A stretch of DNA of 46,081 bases from a virus: the IMG/VR virus record IMGVR_UViG_3300043787_000071, positions 1-46,081 of that record. One strand, given 5' to 3'. Under the pieces are notes generated by a model that was given only the letters and a program-made list of their open reading frames with translations, was not told the DNA's origin and did no database searches. The translations under genes were made by a program, and so were the position numbers. The first letter of the stretch is position 1. Every line of letters starts with the position of its first letter. This document shows, in pieces, positions 9,491 through 16,808 of this stretch.

Positions 9491-11212
9491 ATGGCGAACG
9501 ACGGCACCAACCCTGACCTGACCATCCCCCCTCAATCGGAAACGACGCCGTGGGTTCCGGACGGGACGGCGCCAGCCGGGGCGCCGCCCGTGGCAGCGGC
9601 GCCAACGGACATCCCCCCTCAGTCTGAGACGAAGCCGTGGACGCCAGCCGCTCCAGCGCCAGCCAAGGCACCCGTCACGGCAAGCGGGGTGGCGAAGCAG
9701 TTCGGCCGAGGCGCCGAATCCGCCCCCTATCACGTTGCTGGAACGCCGGTCGACTGGGGGACCACGGTGCATGACGTGGTGAATAACCCGAAATTTTGGA
9801 GCGTTTTCGGCCCTGGCGTGCAGGCCAGCGACCTGCCGAAGCGTGATCAGCCGGTTCCTGGCAGCTCCGACTGGCTGATGACGCAGGGCGGGAAACTCAG
9901 CCCGCAGCTCGATCCCCGGAATTACCCGCCGCAGAACGAGGCGGAGCGGATCGCGCGCGGTGCGGGCGACGTTGCTGGGCAAGCGGTGTTAGGTCGCGGC
10001 GCTGTGGCATTAGTCAAGGGCGTGCCGTCGTCAATCAGCATCGGCAGGCAGCTCGCGGGCGCCGGGTTTGGTGGAGCTGGCGGCGGGGCTGGCAGCGTGG
10101 CGGGGCGCGACGTCACGTCCAGTACTCTCGATCTCTACCCCAACTTTCGCAAGGAGCATCCCGACGCAGCCGCAACGATCGAAACAGCCGGAGGCATTGT
10201 CGGCGGCGGCCTGGGCGGCCTGACGGCTTCCGGCATCGCCAATCGAACCGGGTTCGCGGCTGGCGCGCCCAGGACGACCCAGTCTCCCGAGGAGCTGCAA
10301 GATATCGCCCGCAACGGGTACAAGACCGGAAACAATATCCCGGCAAACTTCACGCCGTCAGGCGTCGGCGCCTGGGCCAATTGGCACTTGCAGAACCTCT
10401 ACAAGAACTATGGATCGTCTGAGATCGGCCCGGTTGTGTCGCGGCTAAACAAGCTCGCCAATCCACCGGCGAATGCCGTTCACGTCTCTCTGAAAGAATT
10501 GACTTCCCTTGATGATGATCTCGCCGGAGTCGGCAAAACTCTTCCCACCGGGCCGGATAAGTTGCGTTCGGCCGCCGCTGACACTCAGGCCGCGATCAAA
10601 GGCTTCGTCAGGAACCCGCCACCAGGGACCATCCACTCGGGTGATCCCCTTTTGGCCGCGCAAACTTTCAAGGACGCTGATGCCAACTGGGCTGCGGCTA
10701 TGCGAGGCCAAAAGCTGACGAACCTCCAGACGGACGCTGGGCTGCCGGGGAGACCCTCGGCGCGAGCGCAAGTCACGAACCTTGTTCGCCCGAGCACGAT
10801 CAACAAGCAGCTGCGCGGGTTCCCCGATGAGGACAGACAGAGTCTGATCGACTACGCCCACGGAACGCCGGTCGGGAATCTCCTAGAGAATTTCGGCGGA
10901 TCTGGTGCCCACGAAGGCGCCTTCGGGAAGTTCTATCCAATCATAGAGGGCGCGAAATGGGGCAGGGAATTGGGACGCGCTACCGAAATACCGGGCGCCG
11001 GTTTTGTCGGCGGCGCGATCGGCGCCGCTGCTTACCCGGCCGCAAAGGGGCTAGCGAAGAGAGGCGCACGCCTTTTCCAGCCCCAGCTCAGTCCGATCAT
11101 CGAGCAAACAATGAAGCGAGCGCCGGGTTACCAGCCCCCCACGCCCGCCTCGCCGTTCAGGACCGCGATCCCCGTTGGATTAGGGACGTTGAGCGGGCTA
11201 TCGAATCAATGA
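9491..11212 (+). CDS. probable internal virion/ejection protein
   Basis: 573 residues starting one base after the giant gene's stop. The N-terminus has two copies of a short proline-rich repeat (IPPQSETTPWVP and IPPQSETKPWTP) joined by an A/P linker. A glycine/alanine-rich stretch (about residues 155-205 and 230-260) could insert in membranes. The C-terminal half is mixed helical with NLVRPSTINKQLRGF and another glycine-rich stretch near the end. A partner role to the giant internal protein is inferred from position. Its last 56 bases overlap a convergent minus-strand gene. Confidence 0.6.
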   Translation: MANDGTNPDLTIPPQSETTPWVPDGTAPAGAPPVAAAPTDIPPQSETKPWTPAAPAPAKAPVTASGVAKQFGRGAESAPYHVAGTPVDWGTTVHDVVNNPKFWSVFGPGVQASDLPKRDQPVPGSSDWLMTQGGKLSPQLDPRNYPPQNEAERIARGAGDVAGQAVLGRGAVALVKGVPSSISIGRQLAGAGFGGAGGGAGSVAGRDVTSSTLDLYPNFRKEHPDAAATIETAGGIVGGGLGGLTASGIANRTGFAAGAPRTTQSPEELQDIARNGYKTGNNIPANFTPSGVGAWANWHLQNLYKNYGSSEIGPVVSRLNKLANPPANAVHVSLKELTSLDDDLAGVGKTLPTGPDKLRSAAADTQAAIKGFVRNPPPGTIHSGDPLLAAQTFKDADANWAAAMRGQKLTNLQTDAGLPGRPSARAQVTNLVRPSTINKQLRGFPDEDRQSLIDYAHGTPVGNLLENFGGSGAHEGAFGKFYPIIEGAKWGRELGRATEIPGAGFVGGAIGAAAYPAAKGLAKRGARLFQPQLSPIIEQTMKRAPGYQPPTPASPFRTAIPVGLGTLSGLSNQ

Positions 11213-11393
11213 AGTCCTGGCGCAGCTTCTGATTGCGAATGATCGACCTCTGCTCCTCTATGGACCGAGCTATCGCGGAAAAAAGGCCAGCCACCCCCAG
11301 GAACACGAGGAAACAGACAAACCAGATGAACAGGCCCACGAAGCCGCCGCCGAAGAACGCCGCGAAGAATGAGACCGTGAGGAACGTGGCCAT
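11157..11393 (-). CDS. small two-segment membrane protein, antisense within the virion region
   Basis: 78 residues. ATG 11393 is chosen because it follows CAGGAGTCGAAACC, the motif that precedes many starts here. Two hydrophobic segments (FLTVSFFAAFFGGGFVGLF and FVCFLVFLGVAGLF) are followed by a basic, helical cytoplasmic tail (ARSIEEQRSIIRNQKLRQDF). It is the only minus-strand gene among the late genes, and its promoter region contains the 17-base operator palindrome. Expression as a lysogeny or superinfection-exclusion membrane protein is possible but inferred only from size, topology and position. Confidence 0.65.
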   Translation of the reverse strand: MATFLTVSFFAAFFGGGFVGLFIWFVCFLVFLGVAGLFSAIARSIEEQRSIIRNQKLRQDFIDSIARSTSLIQRGSRS

Positions 11394-11418
11394 GGTTTCG
11401 ACTCCTGTAGACCCCGTA

Positions 11419-11447
11419 AACATAACGCTTTTTGCACGAACTGCAAG
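11419..11447 (-). promoter_or_regulatory. operator palindrome within a minus-strand promoter
   Basis: TTTGCACGAACTGCAAG (11431-11447) has arms TTGCA/TGCAA and is identical to the copy in the early control region at 22183-22199. On the minus strand TTGCAG (11446-11441) could be a -35 box and TATGTT (11424-11419) a -10 box, 16 bases apart. The operator would then overlap the promoter of the membrane gene at 11393. It also lies just before the plus-strand collar gene. Confidence 0.55.
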
Positions 11448-11461
11448 ATAGGGGGAGCCTA

Positions 11462-12505
11462 GTGCCAGCAGTGCCCGCGACGATTCGGAAGCCTCCCGGC
11501 CTCTTCGCCTCGACCTACACTCCCAACCTCGGCCTCGAAATTCCGGCCCACGGCGACTACGCGGCGACGGGTTGGGACAACCCGATGGATAATAGCCTCA
11601 ACCAGCTGGACACAGCCTATGGCGGGTTCCTGGGCCTCTCGTGCTCAGGCGGCACCCTCTCCCTCACCGTCGCCCAGGCCGCTAATCCGATCATCGAGGT
11701 GTACGGCACGCTGAGCAGCGACCAGTACATCCTCTTCCCGCCGATCGCGGGCCGCCGGGTCATCATCCAGGGCCTCAACCTCAACGGCTTCACGCTTTAC
11801 GTGCTCGGCAACAACGGCAACGATCCGACCGGGATCTATTTCTTCACCAGCTTCGGCATCCCCTATCCGATCATCGTCACCCCAGGCCGGGTCTATTGGG
11901 ATTACGGCCCCGCCGGTCCGGGGACGATCGCGGAGATGCCGACGACCTTCATTCACAACGGCTGGCTGCCGTGCGACGGCCGATATGTGAGTCAGGCGCA
12001 GCATGACCTCCTCTACGACATCATCGGTGGGACCTGGGGCATCAGCGGCGCCTACTTCAGGGTTCCCGATTATCGCGGATCGGTGACCGCAATGGCGGAC
12101 CAGATCGGCACAGTCCCAGCCTCGGGGCCTTACGCCCAGAACGAGGGCAGCCGGGGCGTCCTGAACAATTGGGGCGTGGTGACTTTCGCGGGCGAGGCGA
12201 ACCATCAGCTTCAGGTCGCCGAGATGCCGGGGCACAATCACCCCGGCAGCGGGGACGGGGGACACGCGCACGGCGTCTACGATGTCGGCCACGCGCATGG
12301 CGGGGTCGTCACTGGATTGACCGTGCCAGGACCAATCGCGGGCGGCCAGGGCGGCAATCTCGCCATGGGCAGCTCAGCGGTGGCGGGGACCGGCATCGGC
12401 ATCGAGGTCGGCTACGCCAACGTCGTCGTCGCCGCGCAGGGCGGCTGGGCCGCTCACAACAACGTCCAGCCGACGACATGCACAATGAAGATGATCCGGT
12501 GGTAG
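11462..12505 (+). CDS. tail collar domain protein (tail fibre/tip)
   Basis: 347 residues. GTG 11462 is chosen because GGGGGAG lies five bases upstream. An earlier in-frame TTG sits inside the operator palindrome and lacks a ribosome-binding site. Residues about 165-215 (GWLPCDGRYVSQAQHDLLYD, then FRVPDYRG) are a clear phage tail collar domain. Further on is a His/Gly-rich segment (EMPGHNHPGSGDGGHAHG), typical of tail-tip proteins with that domain. The N-terminal half is beta-rich. It is probably at the distal tail, in host contact. Confidence 0.8.
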   Translation: MPAVPATIRKPPGLFASTYTPNLGLEIPAHGDYAATGWDNPMDNSLNQLDTAYGGFLGLSCSGGTLSLTVAQAANPIIEVYGTLSSDQYILFPPIAGRRVIIQGLNLNGFTLYVLGNNGNDPTGIYFFTSFGIPYPIIVTPGRVYWDYGPAGPGTIAEMPTTFIHNGWLPCDGRYVSQAQHDLLYDIIGGTWGISGAYFRVPDYRGSVTAMADQIGTVPASGPYAQNEGSRGVLNNWGVVTFAGEANHQLQVAEMPGHNHPGSGDGGHAHGVYDVGHAHGGVVTGLTVPGPIAGGQGGNLAMGSSAVAGTGIGIEVGYANVVVAAQGGWAAHNNVQPTTCTMKMIRW

Positions 12506-12578
12506 TCCATCAGTCATCGAATCGTGCTACCGCCTGAGGCGCTCGAAAGGGAGAAACCCCTCAAAAGGAGAAAAACAA

Positions 12579-13316
12579 ATGGCACGCGGTCAACGTCAGC
12601 TAGTTTGGATTACACCAGTTCACTTCGATCACTCGGGACGCCCGGTCGATCCTGACTACGGCATCGATGAAGGCGGACGTCCCGGCCAGGGGCTTCCCGG
12701 TTGGGGCGGCGGTCGCCCCGAAGGCGGGTGGGATCGTCCCGAGCGCCCTGGTCATCTGCCCGGTTATGGCGGTCGCCCGCCGGTCGATCCCGGCTGGGGC
12801 GTTCCAGAGGAAGGGGGCGGGCGTCCCGATCAGGGGCTTCCCATCTACCCGATCGATCCCGAGGCTCCCGATCAGGGCTTGCCTCCCGAGGTGCCTCCGG
12901 GCCTTCCAGAGCTGCCTCCGGGCGCCATCTGGCCGCCGTTGCCGCCCAGCATTCCTCCCGGCAAGGCGCTCGCGGTGGTCTATATTTCCGGCGTCGGCTC
13001 GCGCTGGGCGGTGATCGATGTTCCGGAGCGTCCCGAGCGGCCGGAGCGGCCGGTCGATCCGGATTATGGCGTCGATGAAGGCGAGCAGGGACCCGAAACC
13101 CAGCCGCCGCGACCGGGCCAAGGCTTGCCAGGACAGCGTCCGCCGCGTCCTGGCCAACCCTTGCCTCCGCAGCGTCCGGGTATGCCCGAGCGCCCCGAGC
13201 GGCCGGAGCGGCCGGAGCGTCCTGGCCAAGGCCTGCCCCCGACACGGCCCACACCTCCCGCAGGCGGCGTTGGCGGCAGGCCTCCAGCTCGTCCAACGCC
13301 GGAGTCCCGGCGGTAA
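12579..13316 (+). CDS. proline/glycine repeat protein
   Basis: 245 residues with a strong site (AAAAGGAGAAAAACAA) before ATG. VDPDYGIDEGG recurs later as VDPDYGVDEGE, GQGLPG-type repeats occur throughout, and a run of PERPERPERP lies near residues 205-220. In the middle is one ordered stretch (GKALAVVYISGVGSRWAVIDVP) that looks like a small beta unit. It is followed by a terminator. Function unknown. Flexible virion decoration or a linker protein is possible. Confidence 0.6.
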   Translation: MARGQRQLVWITPVHFDHSGRPVDPDYGIDEGGRPGQGLPGWGGGRPEGGWDRPERPGHLPGYGGRPPVDPGWGVPEEGGGRPDQGLPIYPIDPEAPDQGLPPEVPPGLPELPPGAIWPPLPPSIPPGKALAVVYISGVGSRWAVIDVPERPERPERPVDPDYGVDEGEQGPETQPPRPGQGLPGQRPPRPGQPLPPQRPGMPERPERPERPERPGQGLPPTRPTPPAGGVGGRPPARPTPESRR

Positions 13317-13359
13317 CAATCGCCGAGTCTCTAGCGCAGGGGCATAGGCGGTAAGGCAG

Positions 13360-13403
13360 CGGCGGCGCGTTCCTCCCACAGCGTCGCCGCAGCTGATTTT
13401 TTT
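13360..13403 (+). terminator. probable intrinsic terminator after the repeat-protein gene
   Basis: Arms CGGCGGCG (13360-13367) and CGTCGCCG (13382-13389) pair with one G-U. Seven T residues follow at 13397-13403, after a six-base gap. The gap makes it weaker than the one at 14228. Confidence 0.45.
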
Positions 13404-13432
13404 CGCACAGCGTGCAAATTAGGTGTTATGAA
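13402..13432 (+). promoter_or_regulatory. operator palindrome and possible promoter for the PEP-CTERM gene
   Basis: TTCGCACAGCGTGCAAA (13402-13418) fits the 17-base operator family (arms TTYGCAC/GTGCAAA). TATGAA at 13427-13432 is a fair -10. Any -35 would lie inside the palindrome, so binding there should block the promoter. Confidence 0.45.
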
Positions 13433-13481
13433 TTTGTGGTCTTAGAGTCGTAACCCAATCTCGAAAGCGGGGTACTTCGCA

Positions 13482-14201
13482 ATGCACAGACTTCTATTGA
13501 CCACAGCGCTTCTCGCCGCGATCGGCGCGAGTCCGGCCAAGGCGACGCTGCAACTCTCGATCAGCGACGGCATCCATACCTTCTCCTGCCGGGACGGCCA
13601 GCTCGGTTGCGACGTGTCAGGCGCAGCCAACAACCTCTTGGTCATCGACACTACGCTCGACGGGTTCTTCGTCCAGACGACGCTGACCCAGAGCACGTTC
13701 GGCGGCCACGATGTCCTGCAACTCTCGTCCTCGAACATCGAGAACATGGGCGGCGCGCCGGGGACGATCACCTTCGTCGCCAGCGACACGGGTTTCGCGC
13801 CTCCGACGACCAACATTCGGGAAAGCGGCTCGCTGACCTTCAACAACAACCTCGGCGCGTCGCCGTCGAGCGTCAGCTTCTTCGCTGACCCGGCCAACGG
13901 GCAGGGAGCCAATCCGTTGAACACACCGGGCATCGCGCTCGATACGTTCTCCGGCGCGGCGGCGAGCGATCCCGACAGCTTCGCCGGAACCCACCTGTCG
14001 TCATTCGTCACGAGCACGCCGTTCAGCATGACCGAGTCCGCTTCGCTCCATTTAATTTCGGGCGGGTCAGTGACGGGATTCGACCAAAGCATGACGTCGA
14101 GCGCGATCCCCGAGCCCTCGACCTGGGCGATGATCTTGCTCGGCTTCGGGCTCCTGGGCTTCTTGGGGTTCCAGAAGCGCAGGGAACGGCTCGTGTTCTG
14201 A
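13482..14201 (+). CDS. PEP-CTERM sorted surface protein
   Basis: 239 residues. The N-terminal signal peptide (MHRLLLTTALLAAIGASPAKA) is followed by a beta-rich, Ser/Thr-rich domain. The C-terminus has IPEPSTWAMILLGFGLLGFL and then KRRER: the PEP motif, one hydrophobic segment and a basic tail, the exosortase sorting signal. Such proteins are sorted by host exosortase and normally reach the outer envelope. The gene stands between tail and lysis genes with its own operator-like site and terminator, as a moron (cargo gene) would. Host surface alteration is an inference. Confidence 0.85.
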   Translation: MHRLLLTTALLAAIGASPAKATLQLSISDGIHTFSCRDGQLGCDVSGAANNLLVIDTTLDGFFVQTTLTQSTFGGHDVLQLSSSNIENMGGAPGTITFVASDTGFAPPTTNIRESGSLTFNNNLGASPSSVSFFADPANGQGANPLNTPGIALDTFSGAAASDPDSFAGTHLSSFVTSTPFSMTESASLHLISGGSVTGFDQSMTSSAIPEPSTWAMILLGFGLLGFLGFQKRRERLVF

Positions 14202-14227
14202 CTTCATCCGCCTGAGTCAGTTCCGAG

Positions 14228-14254
14228 GGGGAGGTCTTTTGGCCTCCCCTTTTT
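14228..14254 (+). terminator. intrinsic terminator after the PEP-CTERM gene
   Basis: GGGGAGG (14228-14234) pairs with CCTCCCC (14243-14249) around an eight-base loop, followed directly by TTTTT. A textbook Rho-independent terminator that separates the cargo gene from the lysis genes. Confidence 0.85.
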
Positions 14255-14342
14255 GTTGCGGGAACGAATCGTGATTGGTCGCGACCGTCGTCAGTCTGTG
14301 GCATAACGATGGCGGGCTAGCCGTTCGGCATGGGGATAACCC

Positions 14343-14795
14343 ATGGCCACTCAACTCACGCCGCATTTCACACTGGAAGAGTTCACCGATTCGCAGACGG
14401 CAGCGCGCCAGGGCATCCACAACGTGCCGCCAGCCAGCAGCCAGGAGCGTAAGAACATCCAGCGCACCGCCGAGGTGATGGAGAAGGTCCGCACTCTCCT
14501 CGACGACAAGCCTATCTTGATCAGCTCGGGCTATCGCTGCCCACAGCTCAACGCAGCGGTCGGGGGCAGTAAGTCATCCGCCCACATGAGCGGGCTCGCG
14601 GCCGACTTTTCCTGCCCAGGCTTCGGGACGCCGCTTCGGATCTGCAAGCACTTGCACTCGCACATGAAGGCGCTCGGCATCGACCAGCTGATCCACGAAT
14701 ATGACACCTGGGTGCATCTCGGTCTGAGCGCTGGCGATCCGCGTCACATGGCTATGACCATCGACAGTCGCGGCACCCGCAACGGGTTCGCATGA
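14343..14795 (+). CDS. peptidase M15A-type endolysin (D-Ala peptidase)
   Basis: 150 residues, the usual size for phage M15A enzymes. Zinc-site motifs are present: SSAHMSGLAADF with H81 and D88, and WVHLGL with H125. SSGYRCPQLNAAVGG is the conserved lead-in. It has no signal peptide, so release should depend on the holin. The stop overlaps the next start (ATGA), linking it to the membrane gene that follows. It likely cleaves peptide cross-links in peptidoglycan at lysis. Confidence 0.88.
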   Translation: MATQLTPHFTLEEFTDSQTAARQGIHNVPPASSQERKNIQRTAEVMEKVRTLLDDKPILISSGYRCPQLNAAVGGSKSSAHMSGLAADFSCPGFGTPLRICKHLHSHMKALGIDQLIHEYDTWVHLGLSAGDPRHMAMTIDSRGTRNGFA

Positions 14796-15094
14796 ACGCG
14801 CCTGCCGCCACGCCTCAGATTCCGAAGCTTCTGGATTATCCGGGGCTGTTTGCGGCCATGGGCGTTGTCGTGTTCACGTCGATCCTCTTGGTGGCTATCA
14901 AGCGGTTTGATTCGACCGGCGGCACGTTGGCCATCTCGCTGATCGTGGTGCTGTCGTTCGTCGCGGTGGTGGCGTTCACCTTGTTGTTCAACATTCCGTC
15001 CGACGATGAGGTGACGCCTGGAGTTGTCGGCGGCCTTGTCGCGGCGTTCGGCGCGGTGGTTGCCTATTGGCTGGGGCGAAAGGAAGGGAAATGA
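14792..15094 (+). CDS. holin-like membrane protein
   Basis: 100 residues with three predicted membrane segments: YPGLFAAMGVVVFTSILLVAI, then LAISLIVVLSFVAVVAFTLLF, then VVGGLVAAFGAVVAYWLG, ending in a short basic tail (RKEGK). It overlaps the endolysin stop by ATGA. Size, topology and position fit a class I holin. Sequence alone does not prove pore formation. Confidence 0.7.
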   Translation: MNAPAATPQIPKLLDYPGLFAAMGVVVFTSILLVAIKRFDSTGGTLAISLIVVLSFVAVVAFTLLFNIPSDDEVTPGVVGGLVAAFGAVVAYWLGRKEGK

Positions 15095-15279
15095 GCCCGC
15101 TCGGAATCATCCTCCTCATTGTCCTGATCGTGATCTTGTTTGGAGGGATCAGCCCGCACTTCTATCAGGGCGCGCCATGGAGCCCCGGTTACGGCTGGGG
15201 CAACGGCGGGATCGGCCTGATCGGCATCTTGGTGATCGTCCTCCTCGTGCTGCTGGTCTCGGGGCGCTTCCCGTATTAA
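15091..15279 (+). CDS. small two-segment membrane protein (DUF3309-like)
   Basis: 62 residues from ATG 15091, which overlaps the upstream stop and has GAAGGGAA before it. Two hydrophobic segments (PLGIILLIVLIVILFGG and GLIGILVIVLLVLLVSG) flank an aromatic loop (HFYQGAPWSPGYGWGNGG). This layout resembles the short DUF3309 proteins of proteobacteria. In a lysis cassette it could be an antiholin or accessory lysis protein, but that is only positional inference. Confidence 0.6.
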   Translation: MSPLGIILLIVLIVILFGGISPHFYQGAPWSPGYGWGNGGIGLIGILVIVLLVLLVSGRFPY

Positions 15280-15282
15280 AGG

Positions 15283-15331
15283 GGGAGGCCGCACTTCCGT
15301 AGGAGGTAAAAACTATAGAAGGCGGCCTCCC
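15283..15331. terminator. long-loop hairpin at end of lysis operon
   Basis: GGGAGGCCGC (15283-15292) pairs perfectly with GCGGCCTCCC (15322-15331) around a 29-base loop that contains TAGGAGGTAAAAACTATAG. No T-run follows, so it may act as an RNA-end protector or a Rho-linked terminator. The ribosome-binding-like AGGAGG in the loop is unexplained. Confidence 0.4.
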
Positions 15332-15422
15332 AAGTCGCCCCTCAACAAGGCGGTGCCAGGGGCTGACATGGCTAGGTTGTGGGACCCAGCCAATTCCACG
15401 CATATAGCGCGGCGCTCGGGGG

Positions 15423-15488
15423 TTTGCACGTTTTGTTTTGCACCCCGCGCTAGGCAGAACTACCCAGCGCGGGGGAAGTTCCCCCGGA
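15423..15488. other. structured gap between convergent operons with operator half-sites
   Basis: TTTGCAC (15423-15429) and TTTTGCAC close behind are half-sites of the operator family, without the full palindrome. CCGCGCT and AGCGCGG then form a 7-bp stem, and the palindrome GGGGGAAGTTCCCCC sits next to the stop of the minus-strand gene. It probably ends minus-strand transcription. No gene is visible. Confidence 0.35.
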
Positions 15489-15797
15489 TTATGACAGTGC
15501 GATGAGCTGATCGGCGATGGCATAGGCCGTGTCCGTGTCCTTCGTCGACCAGTCCGTGACCGGGTTCTGGCCGCGCCGCACGATCGCCAGCGAGACCGCG
15601 AGGATGGCGTCGCGCCGAGCCTCGCTTCGCTTGACCGCGTTGCCGTTGGCGACAGCCGCGATTCCGACGTCCGCGTCGGCCAGGATCTCCTTTTCGCTCG
15701 GCGGGATGGAGCCCAGCATGCGCTTGAAGACTGGGGCTTCGCGCAGCGGCGCGGACGTCGTCGTGCTGGCGGCGTCATATCCGGGTCCGTCATTCAT
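15489..15797 (-). CDS. small phage protein, unknown
   Basis: 102 residues, last gene of the 22.0 to 15.5 kb minus-strand operon. It starts in an ATGA overlap with the upstream stop. The N-terminus is S/T-rich, and a helical body follows (PPSEKEILADADVGIAAVAN, then EARRDAILAVSLAIVRRG). No domain recognised. Confidence 0.6.
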   Translation of the reverse strand: MNDGPGYDAASTTTSAPLREAPVFKRMLGSIPPSEKEILADADVGIAAVANGNAVKRSEARRDAILAVSLAIVRRGQNPVTDWSTKDTDTAYAIADQLIALS

Positions 15798-16057
15798 TTG
15801 AGTTGCTCCTTTAGTTTATTGAGCCCCTTGGCCCGATCGGGGTCTTCCGGCTCATCGAGGTTCCAAGTCGGTGGTAGCCGAGTGATCTCGACCTTCCAGT
15901 CGCGGTCTTGCTCCTCGGCCCGATGCTGGAGCGCCTCTGGTGCATAGGCGGTGAAGCAGCGCTGCGGCGTCGGATACCGCCAAACGCGATAGCAGTGGGC
16001 GGCGGCCGGATCGGTCGCCAGTGTGATGGCGATCACGGCGAGCGGGGCCCGTTTCAT
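15794..16057 (-). CDS. small secreted protein
   Basis: 87 residues with an N-terminal signal peptide (MKRAPLAVIAITLATDPAAA), then CYRVWRYPTPQRCFTAY, where the two cysteines may pair. The tail is charged and helical. It overlaps both neighbours by four bases. The export signal suggests a periplasmic role. No family recognised. Confidence 0.6.
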   Translation of the reverse strand: MKRAPLAVIAITLATDPAAAHCYRVWRYPTPQRCFTAYAPEALQHRAEEQDRDWKVEITRLPPTWNLDEPEDPDRAKGLNKLKEQLK

Positions 16058-16581
16058 GCGCCACTCAGAGCGTCAAGGACTTGGCCGAACGAATGATGAC
16101 CCTCTACGATATTGCCTTGCGACTTCTCCAGCCATTCGTGGCTCTCCATCATGTACGGCGGGATCAGCACGAGCCCCTTCTCGCCGTCGAAACGGACGAG
16201 CCCGACGAACCCAGTGCGCCGAATGAGCCATGCCCGCAGCTCCGGGTCCCGGTGGGCGTCAGGGTATTTCGGATCACACCAGATCTGGATGGCGGGGATT
16301 CGGACCTCGCCGAGCTTGGGGTCCTGTGCAGTCACGTAGTCGGGGAGGATATCGATCACGTAGTGGCTTCGATCCGGGCGGCGCAGCTCCGCCGCGTCAT
16401 CGCCTTGTAACCAGACGCAATTCCACATGCCGCATTCCCAGGGAAAGCCTAGCTCCGGCTTGTGGTAGACGGCGCACCCCTTCCCGTGACGTTGGTGCGG
16501 GCAGCGCGTGTTTGACGGCTTGTTGATCCCCTTCACGGGGAGGAGCTTGCAGCACAGCTGGCAGTCGCCGCACTGCCTCAT
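16054..16581 (-). CDS. YkgJ-like cysteine-cluster protein
   Basis: 175 residues with a cysteine-rich N-terminus: CGDCQLCCKLLPV, then CPHQRHGKGCAVY and FPWECGMWNCVW. This resembles the metal-binding CxxC(x)nC pattern of the YkgJ family (zinc or iron-sulphur), found in many alphaproteobacterial phages. The C-terminal half lacks cysteines, apart from one in IQIWCDP. Overlaps neighbours by ATGA. Function unknown. Confidence 0.7.
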   Translation of the reverse strand: MRQCGDCQLCCKLLPVKGINKPSNTRCPHQRHGKGCAVYHKPELGFPWECGMWNCVWLQGDDAAELRRPDRSHYVIDILPDYVTAQDPKLGEVRIPAIQIWCDPKYPDAHRDPELRAWLIRRTGFVGLVRFDGEKGLVLIPPYMMESHEWLEKSQGNIVEGHHSFGQVLDALSGA

Positions 16582-16769
16582 CGCTGGGCCTCCTGCAAGG
16601 CTTCAATTACCTTGAGGTAGGCGTCTCGGGCACCGCGTCGGTACGCCCATTGCACGCGATCTTCTATCGGCGCCGAGGCGAGATCGCTTGCCGCTCGCAA
16701 TCGCGAGACAGCAAATTCCAATTCAGCGATGATCTTCGCCAGTTGACAGTCGCAGCACTCGCGATTCAT
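16578..16769 (-). CDS. small helical protein
   Basis: 63 residues: an N-terminal CCDC motif, then two helices (KIIAELEFAVSRLRAASDL and GARDAYLKVIEALQEAQ). The start follows a hairpin and TGAGTCG, a variant of the GGAGTCGA leader motif. The stop overlaps the next gene. No family recognised. Confidence 0.55.
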   Translation of the reverse strand: MNRECCDCQLAKIIAELEFAVSRLRAASDLASAPIEDRVQWAYRRGARDAYLKVIEALQEAQR

Positions 16770-16803
16770 CGACTCATTCCCCTTGGGGCCGCCGCACGGC
16801 CCC
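16770..16803 (-). promoter_or_regulatory. hairpin leader with GAGTCGA-type start region
   Basis: GGGGCCG/CGGCCCC (16785-16791 with 16797-16803, five-base loop) lies between the stop at 16809 and the start at 16769. On the minus strand it is followed by AAGGGGAATGAGTCGATG. It has the same hairpin-then-GAGTCGA layout as other leaders here. Confidence 0.45.
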
Positions 16804-16808
16804 TTCCG

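Noticed and set aside
11432-11434. TTG 11432 as start of the collar gene
   Set aside because: It lies inside the operator palindrome with no ribosome site; GTG 11462 has GGGGGAG.
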